This document shows positions 1 through 5,207 of a stretch of 5,207 nucleotides of DNA, one piece after another; position 1 is the first letter of the stretch; every line of letters begins with the position of its first letter. The position numbers and the translations under genes are program-made. The notes below the pieces were generated by a model. The model did no database searches, was not told where the DNA came from, and saw nothing but the letters and a program-made list of their open reading frames with translations. The stretch is from Candidatus Fraserbacteria bacterium RBG_16_55_9. Lineage in GTDB: Bacteria; Bipolaricaulota; Bipolaricaulia; RBG-16-55-9. The stretch covers positions 7,289 through 12,495 of the forward strand of contig MFGX01000027.1 in NCBI GenBank assembly GCA_001778455.1, in the 5' to 3' direction.

Positions 1-292
1 ATCCATCTACATCGAAGTCCCCGTGAATGAAGATATTCTCGCGCTTTTTCAGTGCGCACTCGATCCGTTCGAGCGCCCGCTCGATGCCTCGTAGCTGAGA
101 GGGGGAGCTAAGATCAGCAAGATCATGTTTCAAGAGCTGCCTGGGTTCAGATCCTTTCGAGCGAGCGGTCAGCACTCGAGCCAGAGCCAGAGAGACCCCC
201 AACTCGCCCGCGATCCGTGCTACCAGATCCTCAGAAAAGGATGGGAACTCCCAGCGCTTCTTGCTCTGAACAAGCGATATCCCAAACGGCAT
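1..292 (-). CDS. recJ: Single-stranded-DNA-specific exonuclease RecJ, N-terminal fragment (gene runs off the left edge)
   Basis: RecJ is a cytoplasmic 5'-3' single-strand DNA exonuclease of the DHH phosphoesterase family, used in recombination repair and mismatch repair. Only the first 97 codons are visible. Seen: residues 12-40 (KKRWEFPSFSEDLVARIAG region) match the usual RecJ opening with its Trp and short helices. A charged helix (residues 68-86) follows, and then IFIHGDFDVDG at residues 87-97. GDFDVDG is DHH motif I, whose Asp residues bind catalytic Mn2+; most RecJ proteins have Tyr where this one has Phe. Start: the ATG at 290-292 is the only conventional start before the in-frame stop at 308-310, and it gives the expected spacing to motif I. 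The Shine-Dalgarno is poor (AATGAG-like). The gene begins 15 bp after the rpsT stop, so it is probably co-transcribed and partly coupled. No lesion is visible; the rest of the gene is outside the window. Confidence 0.88.
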   Translation of the reverse strand, partial: MPFGISLVQSKKRWEFPSFSEDLVARIAGELGVSLALARVLTARSKGSEPRQLLKHDLADLSSPSQLRGIERALERIECALKKRENIFIHGDFDVDG

Positions 293-307
293 CTCATTTA
301 CGGATAA

Positions 308-586
308 CTAAGGACGCGACGCTGCCTGAACCCGCTTCATGAGGCGGGATTTGAGTCGGGCGGCCTTGTTGGGGTGAATCAGGTGCTTCTTCGCTGCCTT
401 GTCTGCTGCCTTCATCACTTGGGGGACCAACTCTTTGACTTGCGTCTGATCCCCGGCCGCAATGGCTTTCTTGAGTTGCTTTACGATGTGCTGGAACGCC
501 TTCTTACGCTCCAGATTCTTCTCCCGCCGTTTCAGACTCTGCCTCAGATTCTTCTTCGCTGTCTTTGTATTGGGAATACTTATCAC
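308..586 (-). CDS. rpsT: Small ribosomal subunit protein bS20
   Basis: bS20 binds 16S rRNA early in 30S assembly. Seen: the N-terminus PNTKTAKKNLRQSLKRRE is the classic bS20 opening. It is followed by a highly basic helical body and the C-terminal signature DKAAKKHLIHPNKAARLKSR with a short tail. The frame gives 92 residues from the GTG at 584-586, or 89 if translation starts at the ATT at 575-577; E. coli bS20 has 87. The listed coordinates use the GTG because it is the only conventional start after the in-frame stop at 599-601. However, the family begins Met-Pro-Asn-Thr-Lys, and the GTG is buried in the Shine-Dalgarno, so the ATT is the better biological start. The gene has its own promoter just upstream and is followed closely by recJ. 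Autogenous control is known for E. coli rpsT, which also has a weak start codon (UUG); a similar scheme here is inference. Confidence 0.95.
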   Translation of the reverse strand: MISIPNTKTAKKNLRQSLKRREKNLERKKAFQHIVKQLKKAIAAGDQTQVKELVPQVMKAADKAAKKHLIHPNKAARLKSRLMKRVQAASRP

Positions 587-590
587 CCTC
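575..590 (-). promoter_or_regulatory. rpsT ribosome binding site with probable AUU start codon
   Basis: On the minus strand, GAGGGTGAT (582-590) precedes AAGT and then ATT (575-577). GGTGAT is a six-base perfect match to the anti-Shine-Dalgarno complement (AAGGAGGTGAT). Its spacing suits initiation at ATT, where the protein would start Met-Pro-Asn-Thr-Lys like other bS20 proteins. The GTG at 584-586 is part of this element, and AGAGG abuts it with no spacer, so it is a poor start. AUU is a known rare start codon in the infC gene. The call rests on spacing and family alignment, not on experiment. Confidence 0.6.
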
Positions 591-612
591 TGAACGATTC
601 AAGTGTTATATC

Positions 613-641
613 ATCATAGCCGACGGGCTCTACACATTCAA
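613..641 (-). promoter_or_regulatory. Sigma70-type promoter of rpsT(-recJ)
   Basis: On the minus strand the -35 is TTGAAT (636-641), the spacer is exactly 17 bp, and the -10 is TATGAT (613-618). That is four of six and five of six matches to the TTGACA/TATAAT consensus. The predicted start of transcription is near 606-607, which leaves a 5' leader of roughly 20-30 nt before the rpsT Shine-Dalgarno and start. Position and quality both fit a strong housekeeping promoter. Confidence 0.65.
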
Positions 642-658
642 GGCCAGAGAGCCAGAGC

Positions 659-687
659 TTGTTTTGGCTGGAGCCCTCTGATACCCT
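659..687 (+). promoter_or_regulatory. Possible weak promoter for the plus-strand gene
   Basis: TTGTTT (659-664), a 17-bp spacer and TACCCT (682-687) with an extended -10 TG at 679-680 point rightward, about 45 bp before the ATG at 732. The -10 is poor. An overlapping alternative is TTGGCT (664-669), 17 bp, TATGGG (687-692). The region must hold a promoter for the plus-strand gene, because the rpsT promoter fires the other way, but neither hexamer pair is convincing. Confidence 0.25.
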
Positions 688-731
688 ATGGGACCTTGTC
701 GAGTGAGAAGTCCCCAGCACCGGCTCCGCCG

Positions 732-1865
732 ATGGACCGCTTGAATATCGAGGCGGTCACCAAGAGAAATGCGAAGATCATCACAGACGGAGCCCAATCC
801 AGAGATCTGCGTTTCCCACGACTCCGTGAGACCTTCGCCGGTGTGGAACTCATCTCCACGTTTTCCCATCTGAACGTCAATCTGCCCATAGATGAAGTCT
901 ATGGAAATTACGTTCTACGCCAGATGGCCGCGCGAGCAGGGTTGACCGCCGAAGCGATCCGAAACGTAGCTTACGATAACATACACCCCGGCCACGATGC
1001 CCCGAAAGGATATCGTGTGCAATACGTGATCGTCAATCCACATGTTCTCGATCCCGAGCGGGTCATTCACTTGCAAGACGCTCTGAAGTACGATTCCAAT
1101 GCTGTCATCCGGGATGGCCAGAATCGGATTAAGAGCGCTCCCGAGCAGAAGATTGAAGAGTTTCGGGCTCGTTACGACGAGATTGACGCGATCTATCGCA
1201 AGCACAGCGGCTCAGGGCATGTAGCCGAGAGGATCATCGCCATCCGCAAAGACTTCCTCGCTCTCACTGGCATTGAGGTCATCGCGGAGCAGCCTTTCTC
1301 CCAGAGCCTGACGCGCCCCTTGGCCGACGTGCTGGAATTCTTATGCCGCGAGGGTTTTCCATTCTGGGAGATGCCGGTGCCGGCGCATCGGGATCGCTAT
1401 GTCGACTACACGTTTCTTGTCGAAGGAGTAGACGCGCTGGGAAGCCGACAGCCCGCACGCTTTGAAGGTACTCAATTCGTTTTTCGCTACGACGATACGA
1501 GCGAAAGGCGCATTCCCGCGGGAAAGATCTTCGATGCGCTCCGCAGCTTTGAGGTCGTCCCCACTATGCCTCTCGTCATTCTGGCCACGGCAACGGCTCC
1601 ACAGGTGCCCCATCTCGGCGGCCGGGTCTGGAAGAGCTACGCCCCGGTCCACGTGGATGCGCAGGCCAAATGGCTCGGGATCGATGAACGAAGCGATACC
1701 CTCATCTTGTCTACCGAAGGGTATAAACCGCTCATCACCTATCGCCAGAATCAAGAATTTACAGGCTTCCCAGCCATCTACATGACCTATGGCCGAGAGA
1801 TCATCCAGAAGGCCTTACGCGAAGGCCTTCAGCTTCGAGTCGAATTCAAGCGAATCGTCTACTAA
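732..1865 (+). CDS. Uncharacterised 377-residue soluble protein
   Basis: I do not recognise a family. The reading frame is intact, with no internal stop or lesion. Seen: there is no signal peptide and no convincing transmembrane helix, so it is probably cytoplasmic. Numbering from the ATG at 732, a basic N-terminus is followed by an Asp/Arg-rich segment (residues 20-40). A mixed alpha/beta stretch includes RVQYVIVNPHVLDPERVIHL (95-114), and a charged helix lies at about 138-158. A hydrophobic strand sits near 276-288 (VPTMPLVILATAT). The C-terminal part has GYKPLITYRQNQEFTGFPAI (330-349) and a basic end. Start: the frame opens at a GTG at 603, but the first 43 codons look non-native (Pro/Ala/Arg-rich) and overlap the rpsT promoter, so the ATG at 732 is preferred. 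No Shine-Dalgarno precedes it. The gene ends 2 bp before the end of the convergent lipoprotein remnant. No function is proposed. Confidence 0.8.
   Translation: MDRLNIEAVTKRNAKIITDGAQSRDLRFPRLRETFAGVELISTFSHLNVNLPIDEVYGNYVLRQMAARAGLTAEAIRNVAYDNIHPGHDAPKGYRVQYVIVNPHVLDPERVIHLQDALKYDSNAVIRDGQNRIKSAPEQKIEEFRARYDEIDAIYRKHSGSGHVAERIIAIRKDFLALTGIEVIAEQPFSQSLTRPLADVLEFLCREGFPFWEMPVPAHRDRYVDYTFLVEGVDALGSRQPARFEGTQFVFRYDDTSERRIPAGKIFDALRSFEVVPTMPLVILATATAPQVPHLGGRVWKSYAPVHVDAQAKWLGIDERSDTLILSTEGYKPLITYRQNQEFTGFPAIYMTYGREIIQKALREGLQLRVEFKRIVY
1808..1830. repeat. Perfect 9-bp inverted repeat near the 3' end of the plus-strand gene
   Basis: GAAGGCCTT (1808-1816) and AAGGCCTTC (1822-1830) are exact reverse complements around the 5-base loop ACGCG. 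This gives a strong GC-containing hairpin 33 bp before the stop codon at 1863-1865. Neither strand has a T-run after it, so it is not a canonical intrinsic terminator. It could pause or terminate the convergent minus-strand transcript that ends at 1868, or it may simply reflect the KALREGL coding sequence. Confidence 0.5.
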
Positions 1866-1867
1866 GC

Positions 1868-2253
1868 CTATTGCCCCTTACTGACCACCTTCGCCTGTAC
1901 CAAACAGAAGTCTGCTGGATCGTTCATGGACGTATACGCCGCTGCGAGGTTATCGTCATCAGGGCGGTAAAGGGCCAGGGAGGAATCAACTGACTTACGT
2001 TATCGATCGTGGCAAACAATGATCATGAGAAAGACCGTATCGCCCATGTGATAGGAATTCACCCGATTCCCCTCGGGAGAATCGACGAACCAGACCTCAC
2101 AGTGGTCACCCAGCGGCGGATATCCACCTCCGCCTTTGCCGATCACTCGAACGGTGCCTTGAGGAAGAAGTAGAAGCATCCTGGAAGCAGAAGCAGTACG
2201 CTTCCTGCCAGTACAACTAGAGCCAGTCTCTGAAGTATTTGTTTGTGATTCAC
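1868..2253 (-). pseudogene. Frameshifted and nonsense-interrupted small lipoprotein gene
   Basis: Read on the minus strand from the GTG at 2251-2253, the first frame gives MNHKQILQRLALVVLAGS, a hydrophobic Leu run and LLPGC. This is a type II signal peptide with lipobox Cys at about residue 26, so the product would be a lipid-anchored envelope protein. That frame stops at TGA 2143-2145. Near 2157-2160 coding quality passes to the -1 frame (GTVRVIGKGGGGYPPLGDHC, then EVWFVDSPEGNRVNSYHMGD), which hits TAA at 2000-2002. The same frame stays protein-like for 43 more codons (SSLALYRPDDDNLAAAYTSM, then FCLVQAKVVSKGQ) and ends with TAG at 1868-1870. Restoring one base (for example CTCAAGGC to CTCAAAGGC) and one sense codon gives a protein of about 128 residues. 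No family is recognised. The alternative is a real 36-residue peptide followed by non-coding DNA, which I think less likely. Confidence 0.6.
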
Positions 2254-2254
2254 A

Positions 2255-2595
2255 TCAGTCTCCTAGCGGCAAGGCCGCGCCACCGCTGAGCAGCAACGGA
2301 CCGAACTTCACACCGGCTGATACCGTCACAAAGGGCACGGATGCCTGAGCGGACCAGTTGGTGCCTGGAACCGCACCTACGATAGTCAAGAGGCCTCCGC
2401 CCGCTCCCGCTTGCACATAGTGCGATCCGCCAGCCGAAAGCCCCAGGCCCCTCCATACAGTGGAATATCTCCCACTAGTGAGACACCGCCAGAGGCCACG
2501 ATCGGAAGCGCATCCCAGAATGAGCCTGTGGATTCGCCTAAGCTTCCACCGGATGAGGATGATGAGCCCCCTTGGAGGACTTGCGCCTCTATCAC
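2255..2595 (-). pseudogene. Frameshifted glycine-rich beta-strand protein gene, possibly envelope
   Basis: Two overlapping minus-strand frames join into one protein-like sequence. The first gives IEAQVLQGGSSSSSGGSLGE, then FWDALPIVASGGVSLVGDIP and LYGG. Past about 2451 it becomes implausible and stops at TGA 2386-2388. The -1 frame takes over with LGLSAGGSHYVQAGAGGGLL, then VPFVTVSAGVKFGPLLLSGG, and ends at TGA 2255-2257. The switch falls at two G4 runs (2441-2444 and 2448-2451 on the plus strand). Adding one G gives LYGGGLGLSAGG and restores about 114 residues. The C-terminal half alternates small/polar and hydrophobic residues with many Gly, as in beta-barrel or surface-sheet proteins. No signal peptide is visible. 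The upstream limit is uncertain: GTG at 2593-2595 is the first candidate start after the peptidase stop, without a good Shine-Dalgarno, so the 5' part may also be missing. No family is recognised. Confidence 0.5.
2260..2264 (-). promoter_or_regulatory. Shine-Dalgarno AGGAG that fixes the lipoprotein start
   Basis: On the minus strand AGGAG (2260-2264) is followed by six bases and the GTG at 2251-2253. It lies inside the last codons of the glycine-rich gene, whose TGA (2255-2257) ends one base before the GTG. This is the layout of translationally coupled genes and supports the GTG over the out-of-frame ATG at 2177-2179, which has a poorly spaced CCAGG directly before it. Confidence 0.65.
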
Positions 2596-2615
2596 TATCG
2601 AAGCAGAGCCAACTC

Positions 2616-5207
2616 TTAGAACCCCAGATTGAAGAAGGGACTCCACTGGCCGCCGGGGCCAATGACGATCCCCAGATTGGGCTGGATCTGGAAATTGTAC
2701 CAGAGATATGTGGGGAAGCCGATGCTCAACCCGTAGTAGTAGCTCTCGAGTCCCAGAGGTGTCATTTCCCCACCTGCAAAGCCCTCGACGGTGATGGCAT
2801 CGAAATAGACGGGCCACGTCCCCAGTTGTTTCTCAATGTGGAAGAGCGGAAATGACAAGCTGACATTGCTGGTGACGACGAGATCTGTGGGTTGCAAGCC
2901 AAGCGTAGCTTGAAGCCGATAGTCTCCATGGATCAGCCAGGTTGCTCCCGCTTCGGCACCCAGGCCATAAAACGTCCCGATATCGGTCATCAGAGTCGTG
3001 CCGCTCAAGTTGAAGCTGTAGAACGAGCGCAGGGTGTCACGGCCACCTGAAAGATTCAGAGTCCATCCGACATTTACACCCAAGCCTTGTAGAACGAGCA
3101 GACCCTGCAGGGTCGGGATCACACCCAGCACTCCATATGTCGCAGAGGCGCTGAGGAGCCGACTCGAATTCATAGACTGCTGGAGCGGCAATGTCGCGCT
3201 TCCCTTTATTGACTGTGGCGTCAGTCGTATGCTGAGCGACGGAGGCAGCGGGCCGCTGCCTGTCACAGGGAGATCGGAGAGTGAATGCGTGGCAGTGAGC
3301 TCAAACGACGCCTCACCACCGAAACCGTATGCAATCATGGCATCGTAGCTCGTCCTCCCCAGCGCATCTTCGCCATACGTGAGTGCGCCCAGTGCATTGG
3401 GGGAGAGTACGGGCTGCCATAGACGAGGAAGGAGTGTGTCCAGAGCAGAGTAAGCGCGAATCTCATACTCTTTGGCAAGTTGAGCATAATCCGGTGGTTG
3501 AGGTAATTCCTCTCGACGCACAGTGACCGGTTTCCAAGCGGAGGGATCGGTCTCGACTACGTGCACGTCGTAACCGGGAGTGTCATAGGCAACAAACGCG
3601 ATCATCCTGCCGTCGGGTGACACCGTCGGAGAGAAAGCGCCAAAGAGCACGGTGGTGATTTGCAGCAACTGCCCGTCGGAGAGTCGATACGCATAGATGT
3701 TGTTGACACCGGACCGATCAGAGTTGAAAAGGACGTATTTCCCATCGGGAGACCATTGAGGTGCGTAATCTTTGGCCCGATCTTGAGTGAGGGCGCGAAA
3801 ATCGCTTCCGTCGGCGCGGAGAAGGTAGATGTCTTCAAAGCCTCCGAAAGAAAGTGCTGCCGTGGTGATCTGCTCACCGTCGGGAGAGAAGCGAGGCGAG
3901 CTCAGTTGCATCTCCTCTTCGCCTCGGAGCAGCTCTCTTGGATTCGTGCCGTCGGCATTCATCGCCATCAAATTCGTTTGAACGGGGCCTGTCTTGGCCA
4001 CAAAGACGATCGTCTGGCCATCGGGAGACCAGGTTGGCCCGTTGGCGCGCAGGCCGTACGTAAGTCGCCGCTCCTGTCCGGTGTTCAGATCGAAGAGGTA
4101 GAGATCATCGACGGTTCTCTCGCCGACGTAGTCCGAACGGCCGTAGACGAGTTTTCTGCCATCGGGTGACCAAGAGAAGCCTTCACCCGTGAATACGGTA
4201 TTGGTTGTGATGAGCGTGTGATTGAATGTGCCATCTGCGCGCATGATGTGGATTGCGGGCACTCGATCATGGCCACCTTGAGCGTACGCAATCCAAGAGC
4301 CATCGGGGGAGAAGACAGGGCTTGCGGCATACTCGCCTGTAGTCGTAATGCGCTTCGTCTCTGTGAGCCCTTTGGCCCGGATCTCTTCAGCTTGCTTGTT
4401 GTAATTCGCTTTGGCTTCGACCATAAACTCGTCCCAGATCTCCGGCAAGAATTTGCCGAGCACGTTGATGAATGTGCTGTTGATGGACAGTGAACTGCCC
4501 AGGCTGTTCTCGTGCATGATCTCGAAGAGTTCTTCTTGGCCGTAAGCGCGCGCAATGTAATCACAGAAGTAGGCTCCATACATGTAGTAGGGGGCATCGC
4601 CGGTGAAGCGGGAGTACGCATATCGTCCGGAAGCTTGATCCCGCGTCATGATCTTTTCGTTTACGAAGTCGGCACGCATCATCATTTCCCAGAGGGAATC
4701 TCGCAGTCTTCCGCCGTCCGTGTTAATCGTCTCCATATAGCTGGCAAAGCCCTCTACAAGATAGACAGGAAGATCTCCGTTCGGGGAAGTGAGGTCCGGC
4801 CAGAGCACGAAGGGTATGGGCGTTGCCTGCGGTCGCCCCATCACCCCGAAGAGGCCACGAAAGAATGCGGGTAAGCCATCCGCCATATCGATGTGAACTG
4901 TGTGGGTATGTTCGTGGATCGCCAGCGTGTAGAGCCACGTCTCGATGCGGGAGCGTAGTGCCGTGTTGGGCCGTCCGTAGACCAACCAGAAATGCTCTTT
5001 GTTGTAGCCGTGAAAGTGAGTTGCAAACCCGTTGGCATCGTCGCTCGAATCGACGAGCACCAGCTGAGTCTTCTCGCTCGGTTCAAAGTCCAGTTGTTGG
5101 GTGATCCTCTGGTGGGCTTGCTCGGCATAGTAAGCGGCCTGCTCAGCTACCGATTCCTGGCCGCTCTGAAATGTGATGAGGAAGTGTGGCGTTTCCATCG
5201 TGAGCCA
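2616..5207 (-). CDS. Metallopeptidase-propeller-beta-barrel surface protein (5' end beyond the window)
   Basis: Numbered from the ATG at 5196-5198 (860 residues), the protein has three parts. Residues 1-270 are a gluzincin-like peptidase domain (peptidase MA-like): HEHTH at 95-99 is HExxH, with two zinc-binding His and the catalytic Glu96, and E149 in VEGFASY is the likely third zinc ligand. Residues 290-550 hold six SPDG motifs (starting at 297, 344, 391, 438, 483 and 527), a TolB/PD40-type six-bladed propeller. Residues 585-860 are a beta-barrel: alternating strands, a segment FPLFHIEKQLGTWPVYFDAI resembling Omp85-family barrels, and the outer-membrane ending FFNLGF with terminal Phe. The propeller and peptidase probably sit outside the outer membrane or in the periplasm. 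The frame stays open upstream of that ATG (Trp-Leu-Thr precede it), and there is no signal peptide, so the real start is off the right edge. It is followed by the two damaged small genes in the same direction. The exact substrate is unknown. Confidence 0.85.
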   Translation of the reverse strand, partial: WLTMETPHFLITFQSGQESVAEQAAYYAEQAHQRITQQLDFEPSEKTQLVLVDSSDDANGFATHFHGYNKEHFWLVYGRPNTALRSRIETWLYTLAIHEHTHTVHIDMADGLPAFFRGLFGVMGRPQATPIPFVLWPDLTSPNGDLPVYLVEGFASYMETINTDGGRLRDSLWEMMMRADFVNEKIMTRDQASGRYAYSRFTGDAPYYMYGAYFCDYIARAYGQEELFEIMHENSLGSSLSINSTFINVLGKFLPEIWDEFMVEAKANYNKQAEEIRAKGLTETKRITTTGEYAASPVFSPDGSWIAYAQGGHDRVPAIHIMRADGTFNHTLITTNTVFTGEGFSWSPDGRKLVYGRSDYVGERTVDDLYLFDLNTGQERRLTYGLRANGPTWSPDGQTIVFVAKTGPVQTNLMAMNADGTNPRELLRGEEEMQLSSPRFSPDGEQITTAALSFGGFEDIYLLRADGSDFRALTQDRAKDYAPQWSPDGKYVLFNSDRSGVNNIYAYRLSDGQLLQITTVLFGAFSPTVSPDGRMIAFVAYDTPGYDVHVVETDPSAWKPVTVRREELPQPPDYAQLAKEYEIRAYSALDTLLPRLWQPVLSPNALGALTYGEDALGRTSYDAMIAYGFGGEASFELTATHSLSDLPVTGSGPLPPSLSIRLTPQSIKGSATLPLQQSMNSSRLLSASATYGVLGVIPTLQGLLVLQGLGVNVGWTLNLSGGRDTLRSFYSFNLSGTTLMTDIGTFYGLGAEAGATWLIHGDYRLQATLGLQPTDLVVTSNVSLSFPLFHIEKQLGTWPVYFDAITVEGFAGGEMTPLGLESYYYGLSIGFPTYLWYNFQIQPNLGIVIGPGGQWSPFFNLGF
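3549..4331 (-). repeat. Six PD40/TolB-type propeller repeats within the peptidase gene
   Basis: This stretch encodes residues 290-550. Each unit carries a core of the form aromatic/Thr-x-SPDG followed by a beta-strand (for example PVFSPDGSWIAYAQG, SWSPDGRKLVYG, TWSPDGQTIVFVA, RFSPDGEQI, QWSPDGKYVLFNSD, TVSPDGRMIAFVA). A second strand is marked MRADG, MNADG or LRADG in several units. SPDG motifs are spaced 47, 47, 47, 45 and 44 residues apart, which matches one blade each. At the DNA level the repeats appear as recurring ccgtcgg/ccatcggg on the plus strand. Six blades is the TolB-propeller number. Confidence 0.85.

Noticed and set aside
125..307. A 60-codon plus-strand open frame at the left end
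   Set aside because: It is opposite the clear RecJ N-terminus with its GDFDVDG motif.
1341..1754. A 137-codon minus-strand open frame
   Set aside because: It is antisense to the intact 377-residue gene, and its sequence does not look like a folded protein.
2000..2002. Stop-codon recoding at the internal TAA
   Set aside because: TAA is used as a normal stop by neighbouring genes (2616-2618 and 1863-1865), and no recoding element is known for it. A nonsense mutation is simpler.
2143..2253. A stand-alone 36-residue lipoprotein
   Set aside because: Only about ten residues would follow the lipobox Cys, and coding character continues in the -1 frame, so a frameshifted longer protein is more likely.
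2266..2278. Short hairpin GCGGC-AAG-GCCGC
   Set aside because: It is a 5-bp stem inside the last codons of the glycine-rich gene, with no T-run, so it is too small to call a terminator.
2441..2451. Programmed -1 ribosomal frameshifting joining the two halves of the glycine-rich gene
   Set aside because: No in-phase X XXY YYZ slippery heptamer is present and no stimulatory stem-loop is obvious. A lost G is simpler.
2460..2855. A 131-codon plus-strand open frame across the end of the peptidase gene
   Set aside because: It lies antisense to the coherent barrel C-terminus and the glycine-rich gene. Its product has no domain-like features and there is no Shine-Dalgarno.
3660..4169. A 169-codon plus-strand open frame
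   Set aside because: It is fully antisense to the regular PD40 repeats of the peptidase. The repeated SPDG codons keep the opposite strand open.

Overview
The window looks like a chromosomal segment from a diderm bacterium of moderate GC content. The evidence is a bS20 ribosomal protein gene next to recJ, a lipoprotein-type signal peptide, and a large surface protein that ends in an outer-membrane beta-barrel with a C-terminal Phe. I cannot assign a phylum securely. The protein style would suit a deep-branching or candidate phylum such as Bipolaricaulota/Acetothermia, but this is only an impression.

Layout. (1) 1-641, minus strand: a good sigma70-type promoter (613-641) drives rpsT (308-586), followed 15 bp later by the 5' end of recJ, which runs off the left edge just after its first DHH catalytic motif (GDFDVDG). 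rpsT appears to initiate at an AUU codon rather than at the upstream GTG, which lies inside the Shine-Dalgarno sequence. (2) 587-731: a divergent intergenic region. (3) 732-1865, plus strand: one intact gene for a 377-residue soluble protein that I do not recognise. (4) 1868-2595, minus strand: two small adjacent genes that each need repair to be read. One is a glycine-rich, beta-strand-like protein with a one-base frameshift. The other is a lipoprotein with a one-base frameshift and an in-frame TAA. Their remains account for nearly all of the apparent gap between 1865 and 2616. (5) 2616 to past the right edge, minus strand: a large gene (at least 863 codons visible) for a gluzincin-type metallopeptidase domain (HEHTH plus a downstream Glu), a six-repeat TolB/PD40 propeller and an Omp85-like beta-barrel. 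Its true N-terminus lies outside the window.

How it fits together. rpsT-recJ is a housekeeping unit with no evident functional tie to the rest. The large peptidase gene and the two damaged small genes run in the same direction with short spacing, and the last pair is coupled by an AGGAG and a 1-bp gap, so they probably formed a cell-envelope operon. The small genes carry three lesions in about 730 bp, while the neighbouring large genes have none over more than 3.7 kb. This suggests local gene decay, or a local sequence-quality problem. I found no CRISPR array, tRNA, rRNA, insertion sequence or integrase.
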